The notes under the pieces are model-generated. The model had not been told where the DNA came from, searched no databases, and worked only from the letters and a program-made list of their open reading frames with translations. The translations under genes and the position numbers were made by a program. A stretch of 64,000 bases of DNA, from NCBI RefSeq assembly GCF_008933955.1, contig NZ_WBXO01000003.1, positions 186,001-250,000 of the forward strand, read 5' to 3'. Positions within the stretch are counted from its first letter, which is position 1, and every line of letters starts with the position of its first letter. Of the stretch, positions 46,001 to 54,427 are shown in pieces. This DNA comes from Heliorestis acidaminivorans. GTDB lineage: Bacteria; Bacillota; Desulfitobacteriia; Heliobacteriales; Heliobacteriaceae.

Positions 46001-46330
46001 CGCAAGTATCAAAAACCTGATGAACCTGATCTTGTAGTTAAATTAATAAAGATCTATTTAGATATGGCTGATCAGAAGTTAAAGGAATTAAAAGAAGCAT
46101 TAGAACTTGAAAATCTTCAAGCTGTAGTTCGAAGATCACATCTACTTAAATCAAGCAGTGCAGATGTTGGTGCTTTCCTTTTAGCAAGTTACTTTGCAGA
46201 GCTCGAGAAAATGGGTCGTGCTGGTATTATAGAAGGCATGGTTGAGAAGCTTCAGATTCTCGAAGCAGAATATGTAGAAGTTCGTCAAGAACTAGAAAAG
46301 TGGATGGTAACGATTGAAGAGAACTTTTGA
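43079..46330 (+). CDS. Hybrid sensor histidine kinase, PAS-PAS-GAF-PAS-HisKA-HATPase-REC-HPt
   Basis: A 1083-residue soluble phosphorelay protein. Two PAS/PAC units (about 1-125 and 130-255), a GAF domain (about 260-430), a third PAS (about 435-550), HisKA with [11 protein letters not shown] (His near 570), HATPase_c (NLISNAVKFT, GGTGLGLTICK), REC with LILMDCEMPELDG (Asp near 868), and a C-terminal HPt with RSHLLKSSSADVG (His near 1020). All four phosphorelay modules are present. TTG 43079 has AAGGTGG about ten bases upstream. No DNA-binding regulator is adjacent; the REC of the preceding kinase is a candidate partner. Confidence 0.9.
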   Translation: MCQKHATLDELPVLLWQTDHDGYYNFFNHAWLTFRGRTLDQEKGIGWLQGVHPEDLQDCLSTYVTSFRERQPFKREYRLKGSDNQYHWFLDTAMPRYNSEGLFLGYVGTSIDISNRKVIEKELVCTREQLKNIFSGLSHVYWSLNLVNFEMLQISPVCQKLFGYSAEQFYENPLVWFELVHPEDQWLVQNFDQELEKDKVWQKEYRIIHSDGSLRWIQTRIVPFFGKKEHAVRVDGLHRDITEEKKAQEELYNQEQLFQAVAEASRCLLESGVNIEAINDALAILGKATGVDRVYIFKNDRQPKTEEELVSQVFEWSCDPTHSQLDNEDLQSFAYVREGFERWHEALSVGDIIAGAISDFPLSERAILESQNIVSLIVVPILIDGFYWGFLGFDDCKKRRDWTPPEVSALRTLSAGIGGALKHHKKSEEHHMLLDNIETQIWYLTEQDRYGLANKAHASFLGREKEELVNRSLYELMTSEEVDVSINSNRHVFEEKKSLQSEEWITNKIGNKRLLLINRIPKLDNQAKVEYVICTAQDITEQKQAELALQSAKESAEAGNRAKSDFLAMMSHEIRTPLNAITNMIEMLLKTELNEQQKQQVRIAHISSELLLSVLNDILDLSKIEAGKITLCHEVFNLHELLEEMIALVRPKAQKKGLSLYLINNLNHENYFFGDPLRLRQILLNLISNAVKFTLQGEVVLKVKPLKSTKSAVHFLFEVQDTGIGIADNVQQDIFKPFSQGERATSRKFGGTGLGLTICKNLVQKMNGRIGVESEKGQGSLFWFEIPLIKAESTDIDAYYIDDLCQQDNLSLKQIDYSKSILVVEDNKVNQEVLLLQLEELGLLNITIVSNGVEALKLLKKEDFSLILMDCEMPELDGFETTKLIRKIEESEGRKKIPIIAMTAYALQGDKQRCLEVGMDDYMSKPLRSELLYCTLQQWIPQLAIPDQANKDMVISKESALSTIRMDRSALEKYRKYQKPDEPDLVVKLIKIYLDMADQKLKELKEALELENLQAVVRRSHLLKSSSADVGAFLLASYFAELEKMGRAGIIEGMVEKLQILEAEYVEVRQELEKWMVTIEENF

Positions 46331-46370
46331 AGAGAACTTTTAATAAAGTTAATAGCTAAAGACGATTAAA

Positions 46371-46414
46371 AGAAGAGCACCTTCTCTGAGCACAGAGAGG
46401 GTGCTCTTCTTTCC
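46371..46414. terminator. Terminator between convergent sensor kinase genes
   Basis: AGAAGAGCACC and GGTGCTCTTCT form the lower stem, TCTCTG/CAGAGA continues it; T-rich on the plus strand, A-rich before it. Confidence 0.88.
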
Positions 46415-46420
46415 TTATAA

Positions 46421-48997
46421 TTAATTGCTTTTTCTGTGTCTTTCAATCAACGCAATCACCTGTTCGGCGACAATTGGCTTACTTAAATATTCATCCATCC
46501 CCGCGGCAAGACATTTCTCGGCATCGCCTTTCATCGCATGGGCTGTTAAGGCAATAATTAAGGTATGCTTATTATCTACCTCTATTACTCTCTCTCTTGC
46601 TCTAATCACACGAGTTGCTTCATAACCATCCATCACTGGCATCTGACAATCCATAAAAACAATATCGTAAGCTTGTGCTTCACAAGCTACTGTAGCTTGC
46701 AAGCCATTTTCAGCAATATCACAACTATAACCTTTCTTCTGTAAAATCTTCGTAAAAAGCAATCGATTGACAGGATTATCTTCAACTAGTAGAATTTTTG
46801 GCTTGCCCACAGTGGGAGTAGCTACTTCATGTTGAGATTTTTGCTCCTCTTGCTGAGAGTTCTCCTCTTTTTGCGGTGCTTCTATTTGCTTCTCTTCTTT
46901 TGATGAGGCTATTGAAGAAGATTCCTCCTGAGTTCCATCCTCGCCTTCCTTGTGAGCAATAGTAAAAAAGAAAGTAGAACCTTTACCTTCTTCGCTTTCT
47001 ACCCAGATCCTGCCCCCCATGCGGTTAACTAGTTTTTTGCAAATAGATAATCCTAGGCCCGTACCGCCGTATTTTCTAGTTGTCGAAGCATCAGCCTGGC
47101 TAAAAGGCTGAAATAGATTTTTCATGGCTTCTTTGGAGATACCGATGCCACTATCACGAACAGAAAACAATAGCTCTTCCGTAGCATCTTGGTTCCTAAG
47201 CCTCTTTACTTCTACCAAAACTTCTCCCTGATCTGTAAATTTTACTGCGTTGTTGACGAGATTAGAGAGAACTTGTTGTAATCTGGTAGGATCACCTTTG
47301 ATAACTTCTGGAACATCTAAATCGATAAGCATATGGACGTTAAGATTTTTTTCTTTTGCTTTTAAGGTTGATGGCACTAAGGCTGATTTCGCTATCTTAG
47401 ATACATCAAAAGTTACTTCTTCTAGTTCTAGCTTATCGGCTTCAATCTTGGAAAGGTCTAAGATATCGTTGACTAGTGTCACTAAGATATCAGCAGAGAC
47501 TTTTATCTGATCGATATAAGACTTTTGTTCCTCATTTAACGCTGAGCCTTCTAAAAGATCTAAAAACCCACATATTCCATTCATAGGTGTGCGAATTTCA
47601 TGGGACATATTAGCCAGAAAATTGCTCTTAGCAATATTAGCTTTTTGTGCTTCCACCGTTAATTGATTGGCCTTTTCGATGGCCACTTGTAGTTGCTTGT
47701 TAGCTAACTCTCGCTCTTCTTCTGCTTTTTTTTGCTCTGTTATATCAATAATGACGCCATCTATCCATAATAAAGTCCTATTAGAATCAAAAAAAGGCTG
47801 ACCTGATTCAGAAACCCAGATTATGTCACCATTTTTGCAAATTAAGCGATAGGTCACTTCATATGATCTGTTCCGAGCCACAGCTTCTTGTATAATCTTA
47901 TAAACCATTTCACGATCTTCTGGACAGATAATGTTATCGAAGATTTTTCCTTTATGTATAAAGTCAGAAAAGTGATAACCTGTAAGTCGTTCAATACCTT
48001 CACTTAAGAAAAGCATCTCATAATGTTTATCTAATTTACATTGAAAAACAATGCCTGGAATATTCGTAACAAGATTTCTATACTTACTCTCACTCTCTTG
48101 ACGTGCTTTTTCTTGCTTTTGTCTTGTTAAAACTAGCCCTAGTTGCCCTGTATAAATCTCCACATAACTTTGATTCTTAAAAGTTACACCAACAGGCATG
48201 AATAAGGTGAAGTCCCCAATCATGACGTCGTCTTTTTCAATTTTTACTACAACTAACTCTCCAAATTGAAAAATCTTCTCTAACATTAAGGCAACAGAGC
48301 TCGGTATGACATTCCCCATAAGCTCTTGTAGAGAAGAAAAGCGAGTCGTCATGTTAGAGCCCATTTTTCTTTTTCGAAAAGCATTGTGAACCCATTTTTT
48401 GCCTACAACTTCAAAACCAAGTAAAGAAGTAAGCTTAGATATATGGTTGTGCAACCCCGAAAAAGCCATAGTAGTAAATTCATTACCGGAATCATTATAA
48501 AGGTTAAAACAAGCGTATTTTGCACCTGAGATTTGTAAAAGATCATCGGTAATCTTTTGATAATCAGTCTGTTCTGGTGATAGTTGCAAGAAATCTTCTG
48601 TTAAGGTAACAATCTTTTCGAGAGTTTTTCTTTCGGCAATTCTTTCTGTAACATCTCGTGCTGAGATATAGATTAATTTTTGGTGAGGACGAAATCGCCA
48701 CTCCATAGTTCGATAAGTACCATCATTACAACGATAGCGATTATCAAAAGTTAATAAATGGTCCTGAATAACAAGCTGACTAAATAACTTCAATGAGTCT
48801 CCAATATCATCAGGATGAACAAAGTCAAGAAAATGCCGTTGAATAACTTCTTGTGCTGGATAGCCTAAATCACGTTCCCAAGCTTGATTCACATGAATAA
48901 TGCGACCATCTCTATCTGTTACGCATAACAAATCAAGACTGACTGATAAGATTTGTTCTACATTCAACAACGCTTTGCTCTTTTCATGCGTTTTCAT
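46421..48997 (-). CDS. Hybrid sensor histidine kinase, PAS-sensor-PAS-HisKA-HATPase-REC
   Basis: An 858-residue soluble kinase. A PAS domain (about 15-120; [16 protein letters not shown]), a GAF-like middle region (about 125-290), a second PAS/PAC (about 305-430), a coiled segment, HisKA with [12 protein letters not shown] (His near 465), HATPase_c ([21 protein letters not shown]), a Glu/Gln-rich linker (about 690-725), and a C-terminal REC with [13 protein letters not shown] (Asp near 782). There is no HPt, unlike the neighbouring kinase, whose HPt could serve it. No membrane segment. Convergent with the 43079 kinase. Confidence 0.9.
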   Translation of the reverse strand: MKTHEKSKALLNVEQILSVSLDLLCVTDRDGRIIHVNQAWERDLGYPAQEVIQRHFLDFVHPDDIGDSLKLFSQLVIQDHLLTFDNRYRCNDGTYRTMEWRFRPHQKLIYISARDVTERIAERKTLEKIVTLTEDFLQLSPEQTDYQKITDDLLQISGAKYACFNLYNDSGNEFTTMAFSGLHNHISKLTSLLGFEVVGKKWVHNAFRKRKMGSNMTTRFSSLQELMGNVIPSSVALMLEKIFQFGELVVVKIEKDDVMIGDFTLFMPVGVTFKNQSYVEIYTGQLGLVLTRQKQEKARQESESKYRNLVTNIPGIVFQCKLDKHYEMLFLSEGIERLTGYHFSDFIHKGKIFDNIICPEDREMVYKIIQEAVARNRSYEVTYRLICKNGDIIWVSESGQPFFDSNRTLLWIDGVIIDITEQKKAEEERELANKQLQVAIEKANQLTVEAQKANIAKSNFLANMSHEIRTPMNGICGFLDLLEGSALNEEQKSYIDQIKVSADILVTLVNDILDLSKIEADKLELEEVTFDVSKIAKSALVPSTLKAKEKNLNVHMLIDLDVPEVIKGDPTRLQQVLSNLVNNAVKFTDQGEVLVEVKRLRNQDATEELLFSVRDSGIGISKEAMKNLFQPFSQADASTTRKYGGTGLGLSICKKLVNRMGGRIWVESEEGKGSTFFFTIAHKEGEDGTQEESSSIASSKEEKQIEAPQKEENSQQEEQKSQHEVATPTVGKPKILLVEDNPVNRLLFTKILQKKGYSCDIAENGLQATVACEAQAYDIVFMDCQMPVMDGYEATRVIRARERVIEVDNKHTLIIALTAHAMKGDAEKCLAAGMDEYLSKPIVAEQVIALIERHRKSN

Positions 48998-49364
48998 TTC
49001 CTATCACCTTACTTCTGAGGTGTTACTTTTTATAAGACTATCTCTATTAAATTGTTCGACAGCTATGGCTTAGAACCTTCCAAGGTTTTTCCATATCGCT
49101 AAATTCTTTCTTGCAAACAACCATACTATTTTCTAGAGTTAGAAGTCGACATTTTTAACTTTTAGCTAAAAATTTTTTTTACATAGTACCTATTTCTCTC
49201 TAATTTGAGGAAGGCTCTCTTTTAGTAACAATGTTGCTACAAGAGAGCCTTCCTCAAATATCTTTTTTTGGTATTTTATTGATTTGAAGAGAAGGGATCT
49301 GTTACTTCGAAAGCGAACAGTCTATTGGTTACCATATTTTTACAATTTCTATTGAGGTGATCAT
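48998..49364. other. Intergenic region between divergent kinase and carboxypeptidase genes
   Basis: No gene. It holds a long perfect inverted repeat at 49204-49258 (listed separately) and, after it, AT-rich sequence with the GAGGTGAT ribosome site of the carboxypeptidase gene at 49353. Confidence 0.5.
49204..49258. repeat. Perfect 18-base inverted repeat with 19-base loop
   Basis: TTTGAGGAAGGCTCTCTT at 49204-49221 is exactly complementary to AAGAGAGCCTTCCTCAAA at 49241-49258. The loop contains a further GTAAC/GTTGC-type pairing. A run of seven T begins eight bases later, not directly after the stem, so it is a weak plus-strand terminator at best. It could be an attenuator, an RNA stability element or a leftover mobile hairpin. 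Confidence 0.7.
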
Positions 49365-50555
49365 ATGGATCCATCTGTTTTAACCCGAAAAGCTTTTACT
49401 TTTCTACTCTCCCAACTTTTATTGCTAAGTATCTGCTTAACATCTTTTTTATCGCCAGCCCAAGGCTCTTCAAAACCTACTATGGCAACGGATGTTTTTC
49501 TCTTGATGGAATACTCAACAGGACAAGTACTCTATAGTTCGAGAGAACACGACCGAGTTCCACCTGCTTCCTTAACAAAGCTAATGTCAGTTTACACCCT
49601 TTATAAGATAATGGAGCAAAATTCTTACAGTTGGCAAAAACCGATCCCTATAACGACAGCAGTTAAGAGATCTTATGGTGCAACAGCTAACTTGTCTGTA
49701 GGTGAGGTCCTTCCCTTGCGCGATCTTTATTATGCTATGCTCTTACCTTCTGCTAACGACGCTTCTGTAGCTTTGGCAGAAGCATTAGCTGGCTCAGAAG
49801 ATGCTTTTGCTAAGCAAATGACTATAAACGCACAAGCACTGGGGATGGAAAACAGTTCTTTTCTTAATGCCTCTGGCCTTCCTATCCGAGAAGCTGGATT
49901 GTCCCATCAACATTATATGTCTGCTTACGATACAGCTTTGCTGAGTAGGCAATTGCTTCACGAATATCCTCAGATTCTTACTGTAACAAGTATGAAGACA
50001 GCTCCCTTTCGCGATGGCGCACGTAGACTGAATAATACTAATCGTCTTTTAGAAGCTTATGCGGGACTAGACGGGTTGAAAACAGGCTTTACCAGCGCCG
50101 CCGGCTATTGCTTTGTAGGTACAGCAGAACGACAAGGTCTGCGTCTTATCGCTGTAGTCATGGGTACTAAATCTGTGCAAGAGCGGGAAAGAGCAACACA
50201 GAGGCTTCTAGACTATGGCTTTCAAAATTATTATATAGCTAACCTCTGGGATATCTTTACAGAAGAAGATCTTTTCTATGAACAAGGTAGTCCCTCACCT
50301 TTGCCTGTAAAAATTGATAAAACAGTTTTTTTCGTTGCAAAAAAGGGAGAAGAGCATAACTATAAACCTCATATTGAATGGCAATTCCCCTCATCTTTGC
50401 CTATCCTAGAAAATCAACAGCTTGGTTACTTATCGATTAGTTACGAAGGCGCTAAAATAGTTGACAATATACCAGTTCTATCTAAAGAAGAGTTAAAGAA
50501 TCCCTTCTTACCTCCATTTTTTCCTCATCTTGTGCCTACATTCTATGGTCTGTGA
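49365..50555 (+). CDS. Serine D-Ala-D-Ala carboxypeptidase (DacF/PBP5 type)
   Basis: A 396-residue secreted penicillin-binding protein that trims the terminal D-Ala of peptidoglycan stem peptides. Signal peptide or anchor at residues 1-33 (LLSQLLLLSICLTSFLS...AQG). Active-site motifs: Ser69-LT-Lys72 in PASLTK, Ser129-A-Asn131, and KTG near 237. The C-terminal 90 residues form the PBP5-like beta domain; a short Pro-rich tail lacks a clear amphipathic anchor. ATG 49365 has GAGGTGAT. No sporulation gene adjoins, so vegetative or sporulation use cannot be told. Confidence 0.92.
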   Translation: MDPSVLTRKAFTFLLSQLLLLSICLTSFLSPAQGSSKPTMATDVFLLMEYSTGQVLYSSREHDRVPPASLTKLMSVYTLYKIMEQNSYSWQKPIPITTAVKRSYGATANLSVGEVLPLRDLYYAMLLPSANDASVALAEALAGSEDAFAKQMTINAQALGMENSSFLNASGLPIREAGLSHQHYMSAYDTALLSRQLLHEYPQILTVTSMKTAPFRDGARRLNNTNRLLEAYAGLDGLKTGFTSAAGYCFVGTAERQGLRLIAVVMGTKSVQERERATQRLLDYGFQNYYIANLWDIFTEEDLFYEQGSPSPLPVKIDKTVFFVAKKGEEHNYKPHIEWQFPSSLPILENQQLGYLSISYEGAKIVDNIPVLSKEELKNPFLPPFFPHLVPTFYGL

Positions 50556-50587
50556 AATGGTCAATCTACTAAAAAGCTAAAGAAATA

Positions 50588-50640
50588 AAAAGAGACCAGC
50601 ACTTGATTTACGCTCAACTAGTGCTGGTCTCTTTTATTTT
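50588..50640. terminator. Terminator between convergent carboxypeptidase and aspartoacylase-type genes
   Basis: AAAGAGACCAGCACT and AGTGCTGGTCTCTTT form a long stem with TGA/TCA pairing in the loop; T-rich tail on the plus strand and A-rich flank on the other side. Confidence 0.88.
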
Positions 50641-50647
50641 ATAAACT

Positions 50648-51631
50648 CTACTGTTCAGGATACCAAATATCTGTCCTGTTACCAGGATTCTCATCAGAAG
50701 AAAATATACGAGCCAAGAGTTCTTTTTCATAGACCATGGGGTAGGTACGTAAACCTGCTAACAATCCTGAAGCTGGCGCCCTGACTTCTTCCTCTAAAGC
50801 ACCTGTTAAGACGTTATAGATATGTCCTAACAAATCTCCTTGACGCTGTTCTGTTCCCACAATAGCGCAGGGACGGAAAATACCTGCCGCTTGAGAGAGA
50901 ACCAGGTTGGTATTGGTAGCTCCAAAAAGAGGTATGGGCTTAGGGGTTTCTAAGGGTGGTCCTTCTAATATTTTCGTAGCAACCATAAAGTCAATTAAGC
51001 CTTGACAGACCTGCTGGACAATTGGTTCTTCAATCTGCCGTGCTACACCTAACATAAGTATATAAGGAGAGACAGCAGTCTCTTTCCAGTGGTAAGAAAG
51101 CTGTGTTTTGTAAATCGGTGTTAACTCTCGATGAAGTAAATATGGACAGCCCAGATAAGGGGCTAGCTTCAACTCATGATCATCAGGATAAAAAGTGCGC
51201 ACATGAGGAATTTCATAAAATTGCTCATTGGAGCTGTGTATATCGATAGCATAGTCCGAATCTTTTGTAGCTTGAAAGATCCCATCGGCAATGCGCTGTG
51301 TTGTTTCTCCTTGATCATAACCTGGAAACATCCTGTTAATATCGGTGTTATCAAAAGGCCAGTTACGACCAGCAAAATTAACACCTGGTACATTGACTAC
51401 AGGAATTATACGTACAGTTCCGCGCAACTTATAATTAGGCTCTTTCCCTTGCACCACTTCTTCTAAAAAAGCAGACAAGCAAGTGAGGAGATAAATGCCA
51501 TTGAGCTCGTCACCATGAATTCCTGATACTAGCGAGATTAGAGGTCCTTCACCGTGGCCGCGAAACTCATTTTTGTAGATAACCATAGGCTCACGAAAAG
51601 GTATGTTAAGTTCTACTATTGGCTCAAGCAT
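50648..51631 (-). CDS. Succinylglutamate desuccinylase/aspartoacylase-type zinc hydrolase, copy B
   Basis: A 327-residue M14-like metallohydrolase that would cleave an N-acyl amino acid or isopeptide-type amide. Zinc ligands: His39 and Glu42 in SGIHGDELNG and a His in YAIDIHSSN; NTDINRMFPG is the conserved Arg/Asn block. The C-terminal third forms the family's beta domain (LGHIYN and VRAPASGLLAGLRTYP, a lipoyl-like fold). ATG 51631 has AGGAGGTG; it overlaps the copy A stop by eight bases, so the two are coupled. It is the last gene of the ATP-grasp cluster. Substrate unknown. Confidence 0.85.
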   Translation of the reverse strand: MLEPIVELNIPFREPMVIYKNEFRGHGEGPLISLVSGIHGDELNGIYLLTCLSAFLEEVVQGKEPNYKLRGTVRIIPVVNVPGVNFAGRNWPFDNTDINRMFPGYDQGETTQRIADGIFQATKDSDYAIDIHSSNEQFYEIPHVRTFYPDDHELKLAPYLGCPYLLHRELTPIYKTQLSYHWKETAVSPYILMLGVARQIEEPIVQQVCQGLIDFMVATKILEGPPLETPKPIPLFGATNTNLVLSQAAGIFRPCAIVGTEQRQGDLLGHIYNVLTGALEEEVRAPASGLLAGLRTYPMVYEKELLARIFSSDENPGNRTDIWYPEQ

Positions 51632-52607
51632 CTTCTTCACCTCCTGTTGTTGTCTTTGTTGGGTAAGTCAAGCGAGCCAGCAAAGAACCTTCATAAACAA
51701 CAGGATGCTGTCGAAGTGTAAAGACTAATCCTTCTACAGGTGCTTCGATCACTTGCAGATCTTTTCCACTGAGCGGATCAACAATTCTTCCTATTCTTTC
51801 TTTTTCACGGACATAACGACCAAATATAGCTGGTTCAGGTACAAAAAGACCTGAAGCTTTGGCATTAAAATACCATACTTCATTGTCTTGCATAATACGT
51901 GGCTCATTTATAGTAGGCAATTCTTCGGCAGGTATATCTAATATACCAAAGCGATGTAGTAAACGCAGTAGGCCTTTTAGCAATTGTTCTGAATAGCCTA
52001 TTGTCAATCTTTGACCGATACCCATTTCTACAACTAGGGTTGGTATTGCCATCTCATTCAAATTAGTAGCTAAAGTAGTCTCTAAAATGGTAGAAGAACC
52101 ATGAACCCAAACAATATCAACATTAGAATTTTGAGCTAAGGGAAGTAACGTGGAGGCGTAGGTGTCTTGCATTCTAATCTGCGGCATTTCCAGAAGAAAA
52201 CGGTTGCTGGCATGAATATCAACAACAAAGTCGGCTCCTTTGAGATCTTCTAGCAGAGCATAAGCCGCTTGCAATGGTACGTGACCATCACGATTGCCTG
52301 GAAACTGCCGATTCAGATCTACATTAAAAAAAGGCCAAGCACGGTTTAGACTACCAAGTCCTAATGAGTTAATTGAAGGGTAGAAATCTACCTGCCCTTG
52401 AAGAGCTTCTGGATTTTTCTTCAACAAGTTTTTTAAGTAGCCGTTTAATAAGTAACAAGTATATAAACCTTCAAATTCATCGCCATGAATTCCAGCTACA
52501 ATGGCTGCACGTTTACTACCATCTTTTTTCTGATTGCCCAGAACCTCTTTACGAATACTAAATTGGTCATAGGCAGGCATGCGTATGGTGATAATTTTCT
52601 GTTCCAA
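51624..52607 (-). CDS. Succinylglutamate desuccinylase/aspartoacylase-type zinc hydrolase, copy A
   Basis: A 327-residue paralogue of the next gene. Zinc ligands: His41 and Glu44 in AGIHGDEFEG and the His in FVVDIHASN; NVDLNRQFPG matches NTDINRMFPG of copy B. The end again has a beta domain (IGRIVD, IEAPVEGLVFTLRQHP). TTG 52607 is preferred because GGGTGG precedes it; GTG 52634 lacks a good site. It lies about 36 bases after the transglutaminase-like gene. Two diverged copies in tandem suggest two related substrates or a heteromer. Confidence 0.85.
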   Translation of the reverse strand: MEQKIITIRMPAYDQFSIRKEVLGNQKKDGSKRAAIVAGIHGDEFEGLYTCYLLNGYLKNLLKKNPEALQGQVDFYPSINSLGLGSLNRAWPFFNVDLNRQFPGNRDGHVPLQAAYALLEDLKGADFVVDIHASNRFLLEMPQIRMQDTYASTLLPLAQNSNVDIVWVHGSSTILETTLATNLNEMAIPTLVVEMGIGQRLTIGYSEQLLKGLLRLLHRFGILDIPAEELPTINEPRIMQDNEVWYFNAKASGLFVPEPAIFGRYVREKERIGRIVDPLSGKDLQVIEAPVEGLVFTLRQHPVVYEGSLLARLTYPTKTTTGGEEDA

Positions 52608-52643
52608 TGCTACCACCCTATCCTTTTCTACCACTTTACTACA

Positions 52644-53516
52644 TTAAAGAATCTGTACATCAACAGTTACTTGCATACTTTGCTTAGCCCTGCCTCTAAA
52701 AATCCCTTTTACGGGAACAACATCATGATAATCTCGACCATGAGCAATTTTTACGTAATGATCATTGACAAGGCAATTGTTTGTTGGATCTATGCCCTGC
52801 CAGTCCCTACCTGGAAGCCAAACTTCTACCCAGGCATGGGAAGCACCACCGCCTCGTAAGATACCGTCACAGGGAATGTAGCCACTTACATAACGCGCAG
52901 GTATTGCTCGATAACGCAATAAGGCCAACAAAAGATGAGAGAAGTCTTGGCAGACACCCATTTTCTTCGTTAAAATTTCCCGCACAGAAGAACATACCTG
53001 CGTTACTTTTTCCTGATAGCTATAGTTTTCATAGAGATATCTTGCCATCCTGACAACTTCAGGCCAGCCTTGAGCAGGTAAGTCGAATTGCTGAGCAAGG
53101 GCCTGCACTTCCGGCAAAAAGAGACAACTAGGTGTCTCCATAAGCCATTCAGCAAAGTTCTGTTTATAATCTTCGGGCCATTGTTCTTGGCTTACAGAGC
53201 TAATTGTTTTACTAATGCTAAGTGAAGCTAAGTTAGATTCTGTATTTATCATTTGTCTTTCTACAATAGACCTTGTTTCTATAATCAACTGATCGTGAGG
53301 TTCTTCAAACCACAATGTATGAACAATATTGCCAAATGCATCTTGATGTTGCTGGATCGCTCCTAATGGTTCAGTCTTTAATTGAAAAGAATATAAGCGC
53401 TGGTCAAAGCCGTAATGGTGACAATTCATAGGTGATAATCGAACTTCACTGACTCCCTCTATCACTTTGCTGGAATATCCATAGAGAGTACGGTGGTAAA
53501 TCGCGAGAGTGGTCAC
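52644..53516 (-). CDS. Transglutaminase-like cysteine protein of the ATP-grasp/alpha-E cluster
   Basis: A 290-residue soluble protein. Residues 1-85 match Bact_transglu_N (YHRTLYGYSSKV, VRLSPMN); residues about 155-245 hold the transglutaminase-like core with a full triad: Cys189 in GVCQDFSH, His227 in ASHAWVEVWLPG and Asp243 in GIDPTN. Prokaryotic members are usually proteases or peptide hydrolases, or may transfer acyl groups. GTG 53516 overlaps the alpha-E stop by four bases, so the genes are translationally coupled. It would act on whatever the ATP-grasp ligase makes. Confidence 0.9.
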   Translation of the reverse strand: MTTLAIYHRTLYGYSSKVIEGVSEVRLSPMNCHHYGFDQRLYSFQLKTEPLGAIQQHQDAFGNIVHTLWFEEPHDQLIIETRSIVERQMINTESNLASLSISKTISSVSQEQWPEDYKQNFAEWLMETPSCLFLPEVQALAQQFDLPAQGWPEVVRMARYLYENYSYQEKVTQVCSSVREILTKKMGVCQDFSHLLLALLRYRAIPARYVSGYIPCDGILRGGGASHAWVEVWLPGRDWQGIDPTNNCLVNDHYVKIAHGRDYHDVVPVKGIFRGRAKQSMQVTVDVQIL

Positions 53517-54427
53517 GCACTATCTCGACTATGAAAAAGAATTTTATTCACGGCGAAGCCAACTTTGTTATTTTCTCTTAAAAAAGACTGTAAGAAAAAA
53601 TGTACACCTTGTCTTTCGATTTCATCTATGGTGTTAAAGCGTAAATATTGATCCAACTGTTCTAGCAACTTAATGGGTTCTGCGATTGGCAAGCCATTCT
53701 TAAAAGCTTTCTGAGCAGCCTCTAAAGCTTGAGCAATGGAAAAACGTAAAGAACGAGGGAAGTCAGGTTGATGGATGAGGAAATCAATCACTTCCCGTGG
53801 CCCCATCCGACCACACCATTCCCTTTGATAAGCTTCATAAGCGCTTACAGAAAGCAAAACTCGAAGCCATAAATTTTCTTTTTCTTTATAGGGATGAGCG
53901 TTAGCGGCGTCGATAATGCGCGCCGTTTTATCAGCTCTTTCAAGATAACGGCCTAATTGTAAGAAAGACCAGCCTTTTCCCTGTGGCAAGATAGCTTCAA
54001 TCATGCCTTGAAAGAGAAAGGAACGTTTTTTCACAAGATGTAAAAATTCAAGTGGCGCCTTCCCTGTAAGCTTTTCCGCACATGAGCGCACTACAAGATA
54101 AAAAGCATTAACTACTTCATAAATTTCGTTAGGAAGAGTTTCTCGGACTACTAGCGCATTTTCCCTGGCTTGACGCAAACATTGATATATTGAGTTGGGA
54201 TTCTTATCAGAAAAAGAAAGAAAGTCAAAAGCTGACAAAGCATCTATTTGGTCATAGTGCTGGCGAAAGAGTGCTACATCACCTGTAACAGCAATAAGCG
54301 ATTCCCAGTAAGCTTCTTTTTCCTCCGTTGATTCTGCGTAATAGACTTCAAGCATTCTTGCATTATTTTCTGCCCGTTCAATCATGCGGGCCAACCAAAT
54401 CAAGCTGTCGGCTTGACGGTTGAGCAT
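53513..54427 (-). CDS. Alpha-E domain protein
   Basis: A 304-residue all-helical protein beginning MLNRQADSLIWLARMIERAENNARM, the family signature; later blocks include RQARENALVVRETLPNEIYE, FLFQGMIEAILPQGKGWSF and LGRYLERADKTARI. Alpha-E proteins always accompany circularly permuted ATP-grasp genes and have no assigned activity; a scaffold or carrier role is proposed. ATG 54427 is used (AAAGGGAG nine bases upstream), giving a 28-base overlap with the ATP-grasp end. Tight coupling on both sides argues for a complex. Confidence 0.9.
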   Translation of the reverse strand: MLNRQADSLIWLARMIERAENNARMLEVYYAESTEEKEAYWESLIAVTGDVALFRQHYDQIDALSAFDFLSFSDKNPNSIYQCLRQARENALVVRETLPNEIYEVVNAFYLVVRSCAEKLTGKAPLEFLHLVKKRSFLFQGMIEAILPQGKGWSFLQLGRYLERADKTARIIDAANAHPYKEKENLWLRVLLSVSAYEAYQREWCGRMGPREVIDFLIHQPDFPRSLRFSIAQALEAAQKAFKNGLPIAEPIKLLEQLDQYLRFNTIDEIERQGVHFFLQSFLRENNKVGFAVNKILFHSRDSA

